Assembly: GCA_009773665.1 (NCBI GenBank)
Contig: WSYE01000010.1
Location: forward strand, 1 to 64,000
Source of the DNA: Desulfovibrionaceae bacterium
GTDB lineage: Bacteria > Desulfobacterota > Desulfovibrionia > Desulfovibrionales > Desulfovibrionaceae
Reading direction: 5' to 3'
Length of the DNA: 64,000 bases
Shown in pieces: positions 24,460 through 32,890 of this stretch (position 1 is the first letter of the stretch; every line of letters begins with the position of its first letter). The translations under genes were made by a program, and so were the position numbers. Below the pieces are notes generated by a model. It saw nothing but the letters and a program-made list of their open reading frames with translations, was not told the origin of the DNA and made no database searches.

Positions 24460-24654
24460 CTAGGCGATTGCTTCAAACTTCTTAGGCCGCCCCCTCATCG
24501 GCTTGCGCTCGAGCTCGGCGGTGACCACTTCCGTGGATTCAAATAGGCCGTCGCACTCACCACATGCGCGACGGCGTATGACCTCGCCCGGCGTCTCCCC
24601 GATAGGGTCACGAAGGGCCTTAAGAATCCCCTTTCCGCATTTCGGACAGATCAT
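24460..24654 (-). CDS. Zinc-ribbon protein (64 aa)
   Basis: It begins MICPKCGKGILK and has a second CGEC knuckle at residues 31-34, giving a four-cysteine zinc ribbon. The C-terminus is basic (KPMRGRPKKFE, an AT-hook-like stretch). It resembles the NrdR-like zinc ribbon used for nucleic acid binding. Its start overlaps the terminase stop (ATGA). Confidence 0.7.
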   Translation of the reverse strand: MICPKCGKGILKALRDPIGETPGEVIRRRACGECDGLFESTEVVTAELERKPMRGRPKKFEAIA

Positions 24655-26261
24655 GCTTGCTCCTTGGGGGCTGCGGTTATCTTGCTCCAGTCGAATATGC
24701 CGGGGGTGGTAGTTTCTTGCTCAACCGCCGTCGCCGCGCCATTCAGCGCCATGGACATGGCCACGATGCCGTCGATGCGGCCCGTGGATTTAAGCTTGTC
24801 GAATTTGCGCCCGCCTGCCGGGTCCGCCTGCACGCGCACGTTGGCCGCGCACATGGTCAAAACCGGGTGCATGCCGTGCCGGACGCGCTCGCTGGCGAGA
24901 AGATCCTCGACCACCTCGACCGCCGGGCTCATGTCCTTGAACCCCTGGCCGTGCGGGATGAGCTTCAACCCTCCAGAGATGGGGTCGTCCTGTCCCTCGA
25001 CCCATGCGTCCACGCCGATTTCCTGCAGCTCGCGCTGGAGATCACCCACGCGCCAGCGGTCGAACTTGATGCCCTGGATGTCCATGGCCGCCATGTCCGC
25101 CTGGATAGCCCTGGCCACGTAGGCGTAGTCGATCACCTTGCCCGGAACGGCCACCAGGTGTCCCTGTTCGGCCCAGAGGGCGTAAGGCACTTTGTCCCGG
25201 TCGCCACGCTCGCGCAGGGAGTCCGCAGGCGTCCAGAACCTGGGCAGAACGTGCCAGTTCGCGCCCTCGTCTTCCGCCGTGTAGATCAGGCTGGAAAGGT
25301 CGTTTTTACCGGACAGGTCCAGGCCGCCCCAGACCTTGGCGCGGGTGAACAGTTCGTGGTCCACCTCGCCCCCGCTGGCCTTCCAGACCGCCGGGGTGAT
25401 GAAGTGGGCTGCGGCGTCAATGCGCTGATTCAGGTGCAGGTTGCGGAATGCAGCCTCAGCGCTGGGCATACGCTGAGCCTTGGCCGAAGCCTCTTGCATG
25501 GTCTGGAGCGAGCAGAAGTCGCCCAGGGCCGGGTTGCAGTCAAACCAGGTCTGTTCGGCCCAAGGGTCGGAGTCCGTGGGCGCGGCGTAGACGCAGCAGA
25601 AGACGGTCGGGTCCTCGATCTCGCCGCGCTGAACGGCCTGGCCGTAGTCGATCAGCTCCGAGAGAAGCGCCTTGTCGTCCGGAGCCTGGGTGCTGAACAC
25701 GAACACCAGCGGTTCGGCGTGAGCGCCGCGCGAGGTCATCAGGGCGTCGTAGAGCGTCCGGTCCCGGCCAAACTCCGCCAGTTCGTCGAAAAGGATCAGC
25801 GACGAGCTCTTGCCCATCTTGCCCTTCTTCTCGCCGGAGAGGACCGTGTAAATCGAGCCGCTGACCGGATCGATGATCTTCTTGCTGGACTCCACCACGT
25901 TCAGCCGCTCGGTGAGCTCGTCGTCCATGTAAACCATCTTCGCGGCGTAGTTGAACAGGATGCCCGCCTGCTCCCGGTCCACCGACAGGCTGTAGAGCTG
26001 ACCGTTGCGGATCGCCTCCGGGCCGCACAGGTGCGCCAGGCACAGGCCCGCCACAATGGCGGTCTTGCCGTTCTTGCGCGGGATGGACAGGATGGCCTCG
26101 CGGATGCGCCGAAGGCCGCCAGGGCCGACCGGGCCGTACACGGAACGGATGAAATCTTTCTGCCAGGCGCGCAAAACGATCAGCTGCCCCGCGTTCGCGC
26201 CATCAGGGCAACGCAGGGTCTCGATGAAATCGATCACGTCCTGGGCGCGCTCAATGTTCAT
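24651..26261 (-). CDS. Terminase large subunit (536 aa)
   Basis: The ATPase part has Walker A SIPRKNGKTA near residue 60 and Walker B LILFDELAEF near 170. The nuclease part has GGLDLSGKNDLSSL with the first catalytic Asp, and a final STGRIDGIVAMSMA with the last Asp, as in the Terminase_1 family. It packages DNA into the prohead through the portal. It is overlapped by the small subunit gene upstream (ATGA at 26258-26261). Confidence 0.95.
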   Translation of the reverse strand: MNIERAQDVIDFIETLRCPDGANAGQLIVLRAWQKDFIRSVYGPVGPGGLRRIREAILSIPRKNGKTAIVAGLCLAHLCGPEAIRNGQLYSLSVDREQAGILFNYAAKMVYMDDELTERLNVVESSKKIIDPVSGSIYTVLSGEKKGKMGKSSSLILFDELAEFGRDRTLYDALMTSRGAHAEPLVFVFSTQAPDDKALLSELIDYGQAVQRGEIEDPTVFCCVYAAPTDSDPWAEQTWFDCNPALGDFCSLQTMQEASAKAQRMPSAEAAFRNLHLNQRIDAAAHFITPAVWKASGGEVDHELFTRAKVWGGLDLSGKNDLSSLIYTAEDEGANWHVLPRFWTPADSLRERGDRDKVPYALWAEQGHLVAVPGKVIDYAYVARAIQADMAAMDIQGIKFDRWRVGDLQRELQEIGVDAWVEGQDDPISGGLKLIPHGQGFKDMSPAVEVVEDLLASERVRHGMHPVLTMCAANVRVQADPAGGRKFDKLKSTGRIDGIVAMSMALNGAATAVEQETTTPGIFDWSKITAAPKEQA

Positions 26262-26686
26262 GATGCTCCAAACGTTTTGCGGCCAGGGGTGACAGGGATT
26301 TCCGGTTTTTCATGCCCGGCCTTCTTGGCCGTGATCCTGGAGTTTGCGCAGATGCGCAGCTTCGTGGCCAGCATGGACATGGAGCTTTCAGCGCGGCGGA
26401 TAACGTCCACCGCCGGGTGCGTCTTTTTCGCGCCGGTCCCAGCGGTTATAAAAAGTCCGTCCTTCAAGGCTAGGCGCGCCTCGCAAATGTCGTCGTAGGC
26501 TTCGCAAAAAGCCTTGAGCAGGGGCCTATCACCAGGGCCAAAGTGCTTCGCCTCGTGGCTCTTGACCTGGAATGTCCACATGGCCCGCGCCCTGGGAGTC
26601 ATCCCAGATGGAGGGGATGGGCGCTCGGCAGGCTTTGGGAGGGAATGTACCTTACTCCCGGACGGTTTTGGTCCGCGCTTACCCAT
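26258..26686 (-). CDS. Terminase small subunit, P27-like (142 aa)
   Basis: The start at 26686 gives MGKRGPKPSGSKVHSLP, the usual basic N-terminus of P27-family small terminases. It is followed by MTPRARAMWTFQVKSH and helices around LLKAFCEAYDDICEA. It recognises phage DNA ends for packaging. It overlaps both neighbours. Confidence 0.85.
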   Translation of the reverse strand: MGKRGPKPSGSKVHSLPKPAERPSPPSGMTPRARAMWTFQVKSHEAKHFGPGDRPLLKAFCEAYDDICEARLALKDGLFITAGTGAKKTHPAVDVIRRAESSMSMLATKLRICANSRITAKKAGHEKPEIPVTPGRKTFGAS

Positions 26687-27128
26687 TGCCGCGCTCCGAT
26701 AAACAAGAATCGAACAATGGCAACACATTGTTTATCACAATTGATGTGCATTCAAAGTTTATCGTGATGCGCTTACCCTTTGAAATTTCTACAAGGCTTT
26801 TGTTTTCGTTCCCAGATCCAACATAGTGAAGTGTTTCCATGACGCAGCTGGAGACGTGAAGGGTATCTTCCTGGGTAAAGGCCTTTTTCCCGAGACCCAT
26901 ACGCGAAGCTACAGCAACAACGATCAGACATATTGCGTCATACAAGCTGTATAGTTGCTGTTTTCCATGCCCAACACGCTGACTCTGCGTAGGAGCAAAC
27001 CTCCCCCTATCAAGCCATGCCCTTATCGTGATTTCTGAAATCAAAGCACATTGCGCTAGGCTTTTTGTGGTAATGAAAGGGAATGTCCCCATATTCAAGA
27101 GTTGCTTTGCCTTTGACTTGTTATCCAC
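26679..27128 (-). CDS. MerR-like HTH protein (149 aa), compositionally distinct
   Basis: A GTG start at 27128 has GGAGG six bases upstream. The N-terminal 75 residues include TTKSLAQCALISEITIRAWL and a basic wing (SQRVGHGKQQLYSLYDAI), a MerR-type winged helix. The C-terminal half has no known fold. The gene has noticeably lower GC and more A/T-ending codons than its neighbours, which suggests recent acquisition. It lies between an HNH nuclease and the small terminase and could regulate late expression. Confidence 0.65.
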   Translation of the reverse strand: MDNKSKAKQLLNMGTFPFITTKSLAQCALISEITIRAWLDRGRFAPTQSQRVGHGKQQLYSLYDAICLIVVAVASRMGLGKKAFTQEDTLHVSSCVMETLHYVGSGNENKSLVEISKGKRITINFECTSIVINNVLPLFDSCLSERGNG

Positions 27129-27429
27129 TGGCTGCCTCCATGTTCCAAGGATGCCCCGGCGCAAGCGGGATGCCATCAGCCCCGCAGCCCTTCGCCAGGA
27201 ATTCATCCTCGGTCTTGTCCTGCTTGGAAAAGTTGCAATTCTTGCACGCGCTACGCAGGTTGTCCCAGCCGAAGAAGTCGCCGCCACGGTCCGGAGGAGT
27301 CGCGTGGTCCACCGTGTTGGCAGGGGTCACGCGCCCAACCTGCTCGCAGTAATGGCAGAGCGGGTTGCGCTTGAGCATCAAGGCCCGCAACTTGCGCCAA
27401 CGCCCGGTTTTGTACCTGGGATCATCCAC
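27121..27429 (-). CDS. HNH endonuclease (102 aa)
   Basis: The start is uncertain; GTG 27429 is chosen, and a GTG at 27477 would add 16 residues. The motifs are DPRYKTGRWRKLRALML, CHYC, NTVDHATPP (the catalytic HxxP region), WDNLRSACKNCN and a final short helix. Four zinc-binding cysteines are present. HNH proteins beside terminase genes are commonly needed for cos-site cutting and packaging in long-tailed phages, so this is likely a packaging partner and not a homing enzyme. Confidence 0.8.
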   Translation of the reverse strand: MDDPRYKTGRWRKLRALMLKRNPLCHYCEQVGRVTPANTVDHATPPDRGGDFFGWDNLRSACKNCNFSKQDKTEDEFLAKGCGADGIPLAPGHPWNMEAASG

Positions 27430-27560
27430 CGAAAATGCCCCCCGAATTTGCCCTAAACTGCACGTGAATATGCGCACTCGGTCTAAGGGCTGAGATGCTT
27501 GAAGATTTCACTCCCCCCTCCCCCTGTGCTCGGATTTTTTCGGCCACGACTTTGCCATGC

Positions 27561-27905
27561 TCATCGAAAGTTTTCGACAACAATTAGTTGTTTTGGCACG
27601 ACATATGCATTTGATTCTTCGAACTTCATCACCTCTCGCGCCAATGCTTCCAACTCCCGGGCCAGGGCAAGGACAGAAGGTCGCGGCATCGTCGTACCCT
27701 CTGTGGCGATGCGGATAGCCACACAGGCGACCTGAATGGCCTCAGCCTGCACATGCCCGTCCCCGGTAAAAGCGCGAGCCAGTTCTCCAACCTCTTCGCC
27801 AAGGGCCTCCAGCAGCATCGCATTCCCTGGAAACTTGGCGCGAGCCCTCTTGATTTCCTTGGCAAGCGAGTCCAGGGCCAATTCGGTGTTCCTTTCTATG
27901 CTCAT
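27561..27905 (-). CDS. MazG-like NTP pyrophosphohydrolase family protein (114 aa)
   Basis: The helical pattern KFPGNAMLLEALGEEVGELA, then EAIQVACVAIRIATEG, matches the all-alpha NTP-PPase (MazG-like) family. Its EExxE and ExxVA motifs bind metal and nucleotide. Enzymes of this family remove modified or excess nucleotides in phage-infected cells. The C-terminal 40 residues are unrelated. It is coupled by ATGA to the membrane protein upstream. Confidence 0.65.
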   Translation of the reverse strand: MSIERNTELALDSLAKEIKRARAKFPGNAMLLEALGEEVGELARAFTGDGHVQAEAIQVACVAIRIATEGTTMPRPSVLALARELEALAREVMKFEESNAYVVPKQLIVVENFR

Positions 27906-28138
27906 CTCGCACCCCACTCGATGATGGCCCGAACGGTCAGGATGGCCAGCACCACGCTTTGGATGGTCAAGGCCATCACGTCCCTGGATATGGACACGAC
28001 CATCCAGCAAACCTGTGCCGCCAGCATGAGCCATTGGCCCAGGATGTTCTGGCTGCCGATGAACCACACGCCGACCAACACCATGGCCGTGGCTGTGTAC
28101 TCGATGCATTGGGTGAAGCCCTTGCCGTAGCTGTTCAC
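27902..28138 (-). CDS. Small membrane protein with three helices (78 aa)
   Basis: Three hydrophobic segments are visible (TATAMVLVGVWFIGS, ILGQWLMLAAQVCWMVVSI, LTIQSVVLAILTVRAI). The arrangement resembles small PnuC-like or SemiSWEET-like transporters, but the protein is too short to assign. It lies in a chain of overlapping small early/late genes. Confidence 0.6.
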   Translation of the reverse strand: MNSYGKGFTQCIEYTATAMVLVGVWFIGSQNILGQWLMLAAQVCWMVVSISRDVMALTIQSVVLAILTVRAIIEWGAR

Positions 28139-28401
28139 TGCTGAACTCCAGAGGTTGCGTGCTCTTCATCCATTTTGCGCTCTGCCTTGATCCTTTCAAT
28201 GTGTGCAATTTGAAGAGCAATACTTCTGTGCAGTTCTTCTAGTTGGGAGTTTGGAACCACATTCATTGCCCTTGGAGATTGCATGTTTCGATTAAATGCA
28301 GCACGTCGAAAGCACTCGACGCCTTCTTGCTCCCAGTACCGCTCCATGTACGCAAACATTTGCAAGAGTTTCTCTCGCAGCGTTTCGCCGTAGCTGCTCA
28401 T
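28135..28401 (-). CDS. Hypothetical helical phage protein (88 aa)
   Basis: The start at 28401 overlaps the rusA stop (ATGA). The product is charged and helical, with no known domain. Coupling on both sides supports translation. Function unknown. Confidence 0.6.
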   Translation of the reverse strand: MSSYGETLREKLLQMFAYMERYWEQEGVECFRRAAFNRNMQSPRAMNVVPNSQLEELHRSIALQIAHIERIKAERKMDEEHATSGVQQ

Positions 28402-28814
28402 GCCTGCATCCTCACGAACGGTTGGACTGCCTCGGTCACAGCGACCTCCTGCACGAAGGGCTTGACATGGATCACCACTGCTCCGCCCTTGACCACGTCT
28501 GCCCACTCGATGACCGTGCGCTTGATCTGCGAGTCATCACCCCACAGCCCGGCCTTGGTCAGCGCATCGAGCAGCGTCTTGCCCGCAAAGTTGTCCTGGT
28601 CGCGCTTGGCCCTGTTCGGCGGGCACAGCGTGATCTTCGCCTCCAGGTGTCCTTGCAGGGGCAGGCCTTGTATCTTCGCCGCCAGGACGTAGCTCTTGAC
28701 CGCCAAGCGGAAGAGTTGCGCCTTGGGGTTGAGCCGCATGCGGTTCTTGCCCATGGGCTTCCAGGCCTTGTTCGTGCTCACCGGCCAGGGCAGTCTGAGT
28801 TCGATCACAGCCAT
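28398..28814 (-). CDS. rusA: RusA-type Holliday junction resolvase (138 aa)
   Basis: It begins MAVIELRLPWPVSTNKAW and carries the RusA signature RDQDNFAGKTLLDALTKAGL followed by WGDDSQI, with the conserved acidic residues. The homodimer cuts four-way junctions made during phage recombination or replication. Neighbours are the origin-like repeats upstream and small genes downstream. Confidence 0.85.
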   Translation of the reverse strand: MAVIELRLPWPVSTNKAWKPMGKNRMRLNPKAQLFRLAVKSYVLAAKIQGLPLQGHLEAKITLCPPNRAKRDQDNFAGKTLLDALTKAGLWGDDSQIKRTVIEWADVVKGGAVVIHVKPFVQEVAVTEAVQPFVRMQA

Positions 28815-29044
28815 CCCGCCTTTCTGGCTTCGGCGAGATGGGACTCTATCTCGACCCTGTCCGCAGGCTTGAGCAACTTAAGTTCTTTGCCCTCGGCAAA
28901 CCGCTTCTCGCTCTCGCACCAGTCGAGATGGAAAGCATACTTGCCTGACCTACCGACAGGCAGTTTGAAGGCGAGAACTTTTATCCATCCGGACGATCCC
29001 GGACGAAACCAAAGCGACCAGCCAGCATTTTTTTTCTCGGGCAT
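28805..29044 (-). CDS. Hypothetical phage protein upstream of rusA (79 aa)
   Basis: The protein is basic, with several Trp (WSLWFRPGSSGWIKVLAFKL). It overlaps rusA by ten bases and directly follows the repeat array at 29101-29293. No family is recognised. Confidence 0.5.
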   Translation of the reverse strand: MPEKKNAGWSLWFRPGSSGWIKVLAFKLPVGRSGKYAFHLDWCESEKRFAEGKELKLLKPADRVEIESHLAEARKAGWL

Positions 29045-29100
29045 TTTTTATCTTCCTTCTCCACCTCGCCGCTCCCAAACGGGACCCGGGGAGGGGGGCT

Positions 29101-29293
29101 GTTCCCAGCATCCCCCCTCTCCCTTTAGGGAGTAAGCGTGGGAACATGGGAACAACCAATTATTTCAACCGTTTACATATGTTCCCAAGCCCTGGGAACA
29201 GCGGGAACTGGGAACAGGTTTTATCCAGTCATTGCAATGCTTTAATACTGTTCCCACCCTTCTCTGTTCCCGGGAACAATGGGAACTGGGAAC
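29101..29293. repeat. Array of 12 GGGAAC/GTTCCC hexamers, candidate replication origin
   Basis: Hexamers start at 29101, 29140, 29148, 29181, 29194, 29203, 29210, 29250, 29266, 29272, 29281 and 29288, in both orientations, often as TGGGAACA. Two form the perfect palindrome GTTCCCGGGAAC (29266-29277). A/T-rich stretches separate the groups, and a TTATCCAG near-match to a DnaA box lies at 29221-29228. No gene is predicted in 29045-29315. The array abuts the primase-helicase gene. Iteron-type origin is the best reading; a cluster of operator sites for the downstream late operon is the alternative. Confidence 0.65.
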
Positions 29294-29315
29294 AAATCAA
29301 GATTTTACTTTACAG

Positions 29316-31499
29316 TCAAGTATCACTTTCCACCTCGTTAAAACCGGGTGCAAAGCGACCAACACCGGCGGCAAAATCACCGGTGGGGATGTCCAGCCAC
29401 TTGACAGTTTTCGCTCCTGCTGCCATGGCTAGGACTATTTCTCCGCGCTGGAGAAGTTCATCAATCAGCCCGGGCATGGAGCGCTTGGTTATGCTCTGGA
29501 GCTCCCTGGACAGCTCGTGACGACGTTCAAACACACCGTTCTCGCGCGACTTGGTGTAGGGCCTGCCAGCCTCTGCCGCCTTGGCAATGGCGTCCCTCAA
29601 CTTGGGCAGTAGGCCGGACGGGGACATGGGCAGAAGGCTCGTGCAGTCCACCAGCACGCCGTTTGATTCACGGATGAACACGCGCTCCCCGGACATCTTC
29701 ACGCCGTTTCCCTTAACCACGCATCCCTTCACAACGCTGTCGTGAGCAAACACGCGCTCCAACTTCTTGCAGATCTCCTTTCCGCCTCCAGGGCCGTCGT
29801 CAGAGACTGGCCAGAGGGCGTAGACGCTGCGCACACCATCCACGAGACCAGCGGTGCCCCTGATGGCCTGGCGGGCCTCTTCTGGGCTGTTGACCTCGGT
29901 CTTGCGGAAGTGGTGGCTGAGGATCACGGCGACGTTGAGTTCTGCGGCAAGGTGCGAGAGCTTGGAGCAAACGAACTGCGCCGCCTCAGGAAGGTTGAGG
30001 TCGAGGGCGCATAGGGGTTGAAGAGGGTCGATCACCAGCAGCGCAAGGCCACGGATGCGCTTAACCTGGAGCACAAATGATTCCCAGGCCGGGGTTGTGG
30101 TTGGATAGCGGTCTGGACCGGCCCTGAAGAAGTGTTCAGATCCTCCTGCGGTAGGCAGAGGGACGGCATACAGGCCAGGGACAGGACCTCCTAGGCTGAA
30201 AAGCCTGGAATGGATCTCGATGGCATCATCCTCGGCGGCCATGTAGACCACGCCACCGGTGACCTGGATAGGCCCTCCAAAGTGGCTGGGCTTAATCAGG
30301 TCGTTGTCGGCAGTGCAACGGGCCAGGGCCAACAGCATGAAGCTCTTGCCAACGCCTCCAGCTGCGGCGACCAAGGACACCTGGCCACGCGGAAACACGC
30401 CGTGCACAAGCCATTCGCGCTCTGGCGGATCGCCAACGAACGCCGTGCATGAATGCCAGTCGGAGATGACCGGCCCTGTGATCATTGCGGTCTGGATGCG
30501 TACAGCCTCCAGGCCCTCATTGACGTGTAGATCGTTGAAGTCGGTCGGGTTTCCGGTCAGGTCGCGGAAGCTGGGCAGGATGACTTCACCGCCAACCAGT
30601 TCTGCGGCACGACTGGCCTTTTCCGCCCCGACGTTCCAAGGAGTCCCATCCTGTTTCTTCGTCCACAGGTCGTTATCTCCGGCCACGATGATCTTCGACT
30701 TGGGGAACACCTCCTTGATTCCCTTGGCCACAAGTTCCAGGTTCCCGGCGTTGAACGCCAGGGCCACGGCCTGGCCGGTCGCCATGTGAACTGACGCTCC
30801 GGTGGCGTAGCCTTCAGCGATGTAGACCGTGGCCTTGTCGCCCTCGATCCATCCGAAGTGCCCCTTGGGGTCTACGCCTTTCAGGAACAGCTTCTCGCCG
30901 CTCTCCGTTATCCGCTGCAACCCTCTGACCTGGCCGGATGTGTCGAACATCGGCACGAGCAGGGTGTTGCGGTCTCCGACCTTGAGGCCCAGGGCGTGGA
31001 CCTGTTTGCGCTTCAGATAAGGATGCCCATCGGACGCGTCAGGGGATGCTGCGAGTATTGCGGTAGCCTTGCTTGCCGCCTCGTCAGCTTCGCGCCTGCG
31101 TTCCTCATCCCGAACGATCCTCGCCTGGCGTAGGTGTTCGGTGAGCTGGTCCCGTTCCTGCGTGGACAGTTCCCAATTGGCCTTGGAGCTCCAAGAGTCG
31201 GAAAAATCGTGCTTCCATGCGCCGAACGCTCCCGCCGGGCATGGATTGCTGTCGGGAAAATAGATGTACCAGCCGCCCTTTTTGCCGCCCTTCTCGTCGG
31301 GCAGATCAAAGCGGTGGATGTGCCCGTCTGCGATGATGTCAGGCCGCCCGAGGCCGGAGGCGTTCAGCGCATCGCGGAATGCCTCTACGGTCTGGGCGTA
31401 GGACTGGCGCGCGTGGTTCTGCGGCCCTTCGTCCTGGCGCTGCGCCTGATTGAGGTCTATGATCTTTCTTGGCTGGGGCACGGGCTTGTCCTCGCTCAT
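29316..31499 (-). CDS. Toprim/AAA+ primase-helicase (727 aa)
   Basis: The start at 31499 overlaps the upstream stop (ATGA); the longer frame upstream runs antisense-like through the nuclease gene and is rejected. The N-terminal half has a Toprim domain (TVYIAEGYATGAS with the Glu, then SKIIVAGDNDLW with Asp residues). The C-terminal half is a RepA/AAA_25-type ATPase with Walker A AAAGGVGKSFML and a LALLVIDPLQPLCALD Walker B. It probably primes and unwinds phage DNA. The 3' end lies beside the hexamer array, as expected for a replication protein next to its origin. Confidence 0.9.
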   Translation of the reverse strand: MSEDKPVPQPRKIIDLNQAQRQDEGPQNHARQSYAQTVEAFRDALNASGLGRPDIIADGHIHRFDLPDEKGGKKGGWYIYFPDSNPCPAGAFGAWKHDFSDSWSSKANWELSTQERDQLTEHLRQARIVRDEERRREADEAASKATAILAASPDASDGHPYLKRKQVHALGLKVGDRNTLLVPMFDTSGQVRGLQRITESGEKLFLKGVDPKGHFGWIEGDKATVYIAEGYATGASVHMATGQAVALAFNAGNLELVAKGIKEVFPKSKIIVAGDNDLWTKKQDGTPWNVGAEKASRAAELVGGEVILPSFRDLTGNPTDFNDLHVNEGLEAVRIQTAMITGPVISDWHSCTAFVGDPPEREWLVHGVFPRGQVSLVAAAGGVGKSFMLLALARCTADNDLIKPSHFGGPIQVTGGVVYMAAEDDAIEIHSRLFSLGGPVPGLYAVPLPTAGGSEHFFRAGPDRYPTTTPAWESFVLQVKRIRGLALLVIDPLQPLCALDLNLPEAAQFVCSKLSHLAAELNVAVILSHHFRKTEVNSPEEARQAIRGTAGLVDGVRSVYALWPVSDDGPGGGKEICKKLERVFAHDSVVKGCVVKGNGVKMSGERVFIRESNGVLVDCTSLLPMSPSGLLPKLRDAIAKAAEAGRPYTKSRENGVFERRHELSRELQSITKRSMPGLIDELLQRGEIVLAMAAGAKTVKWLDIPTGDFAAGVGRFAPGFNEVESDT

Positions 31500-32239
31500 T
31501 GCTTGGGCCAGCATGTCGCTTTGTAGTTGCACATGCTGCACTCCATTCCAGCCGAGTTGAAATAGGGACGCGGCAAGAGCTCTCCCGCGTCGTTCGCCAG
31601 GAAGATGCGGCCAGCACGCGCGAGAAGCGCCTCGCACGCGCTCGGTGAAAACTCGATCACCTGGTGATAGCGCTCCATGGTGTCGGCGTTGACGGCGGTG
31701 AAGAGGCCGCGATTCAGCTTGAATCCGCCCATGAGCAGCTGCATCTGGCCATAGTAGCGCGGGAAGCAGGCACGCAGCCCTTCCTTGACGACCTTCTTCC
31801 ACCACTTGGAGCCAAGCCCCTTGCACTCCCAGAGAGCAGGTAGGGGTATTGGACATTCTTCTCGCCCCATCCAGTGCAGGAGCATCCCGTCAGGGTGTCC
31901 CTTGACCTTGCCGTCAAACCATTCGGCCTCGAACTGCTCACCGGTGCGCGGATCGCGATCGAGCAGGATGAACCCGGCGCCACGCATCCGCTTGATCATC
32001 TGCTCCTCAATCCAGTGACCGCGCGCGAAAATGTCCTGCTTGGTCCCGAGCGCCGGGCGGTCCTGCTCCGCGCCCAGGGCGTAATACTGGACGGCGCGCT
32101 CGCAGGGGTCGGCGATGACCGACGCGCCCAGGTAATTGCGCCTGGGCTGCCGGGCGGCATCAGCGTCAATGGCGGTGTCGATGTGCCAATTGATGCGCCC
32201 GGACAGCGCGACGGCGGATGAGGAATTGAGGTCGATCAT
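31496..32239 (-). CDS. Cas4-like PD-(D/E)XK nuclease with four Fe-S cysteines (247 aa)
   Basis: The RecB-family nuclease core is visible: His75 (RGHWIEEQ), Asp117 (KGHPDG), Glu138-x-Lys140 (WECKGLGSKWW) and a following YYGQMQLLM motif. Cys46 (ADPCERA) and a C-terminal Cys234-x2-Cys237-x5-Cys243 (CSMCNYKATC) give the four-cysteine layout that holds a 4Fe-4S cluster in Cas4 and AddB. It likely processes DNA ends in phage replication or recombination. It is coupled to the primase gene by an ATGA overlap. No CRISPR is nearby. Confidence 0.85.
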   Translation of the reverse strand: MIDLNSSSAVALSGRINWHIDTAIDADAARQPRRNYLGASVIADPCERAVQYYALGAEQDRPALGTKQDIFARGHWIEEQMIKRMRGAGFILLDRDPRTGEQFEAEWFDGKVKGHPDGMLLHWMGREECPIPLPALWECKGLGSKWWKKVVKEGLRACFPRYYGQMQLLMGGFKLNRGLFTAVNADTMERYHQVIEFSPSACEALLARAGRIFLANDAGELLPRPYFNSAGMECSMCNYKATCWPKQ

Positions 32240-32242
32240 GGT

Positions 32243-32887
32243 CTAAGCCCTATCTCTCAAATGTGCAGACTCAAGCCGCTTCATGGCCATCTCTAGCCCG
32301 CGCATAACGCCTCCACGTCCGCCCATCTCAGCCACGCGGGCAATCAGCCTGGACACCTCGCGCCCGAACACGCGGGCGGCCTTGGGCCTCCCGGTGTACC
32401 AATCCGTGGCATTCCCCTTCAGCATCTGGCGAATGTCATCAAGGCGATGCCCACGGATTCCTGGACGTTGGCGCGCGAACACCAGGGCCTGGAGCGTCTG
32501 CTCCGGTATAGCCGTGTCGCGGGACTGGCTGGCCTTGCGGGTTGTCCAGGAGTTTTCGGTTCGTACCATCCAGCCAGCCTCGGCAGGAATGTCCGCTCGT
32601 GTGCAAACGTCGGGAAGCGTGGCGAAGTAGAGCCGATGGCAATGAGGAAGGTATGAGCGCCACTTCTCCGACCGGACGTCCGAGAGGAAGTCCGCCCGAC
32701 TCACCTTGACCTCATAGATCGATACGCAAAACTTGGTGTAGCTCGGCTTTACCCCCAGTACGTCGGCCCTGGGGGGCTGTTCGTGCCTTGAGGCCATCCA
32801 GGGAGAACCGAGAACGACGTTCAGATACGGGAGCAGCCCGAGAGAGAGCGCGAGGTCTTCCGCAAGGGCGTCGTGTGTCCAGGGCAT
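32243..32887 (-). CDS. MmcB-like PD-(D/E)XK nuclease (214 aa)
   Basis: The stretch YEVKVSRADFLSDVRSEKW followed by YLPHCHRLYFAT is the signature of MmcB-related nucleases (E-x-K catalytic pair, then the S/R-rich segment). This family acts in DNA repair or damage processing. The C-terminal half has a helical region and a basic stretch. It lies three bases upstream of the Cas4-like gene, so two nucleases of the same superfamily are encoded in tandem before the primase. Confidence 0.75.
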   Translation of the reverse strand: MPWTHDALAEDLALSLGLLPYLNVVLGSPWMASRHEQPPRADVLGVKPSYTKFCVSIYEVKVSRADFLSDVRSEKWRSYLPHCHRLYFATLPDVCTRADIPAEAGWMVRTENSWTTRKASQSRDTAIPEQTLQALVFARQRPGIRGHRLDDIRQMLKGNATDWYTGRPKAARVFGREVSRLIARVAEMGGRGGVMRGLEMAMKRLESAHLRDRA

Positions 32888-32890
32888 GTT

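Noticed and set aside
24657-26498. 613-codon plus-strand frame over the terminase
   Set aside because: It is opposite the clear terminase large subunit and is a codon-structure shadow.
29101-29293. Repeat array considered as CRISPR
   Set aside because: The repeats are six-base units in both orientations with irregular 2-40 base spacing; no long identical repeats or cas adaptation genes exist. The Cas4-like nuclease nearby is a typical phage end-processing enzyme.
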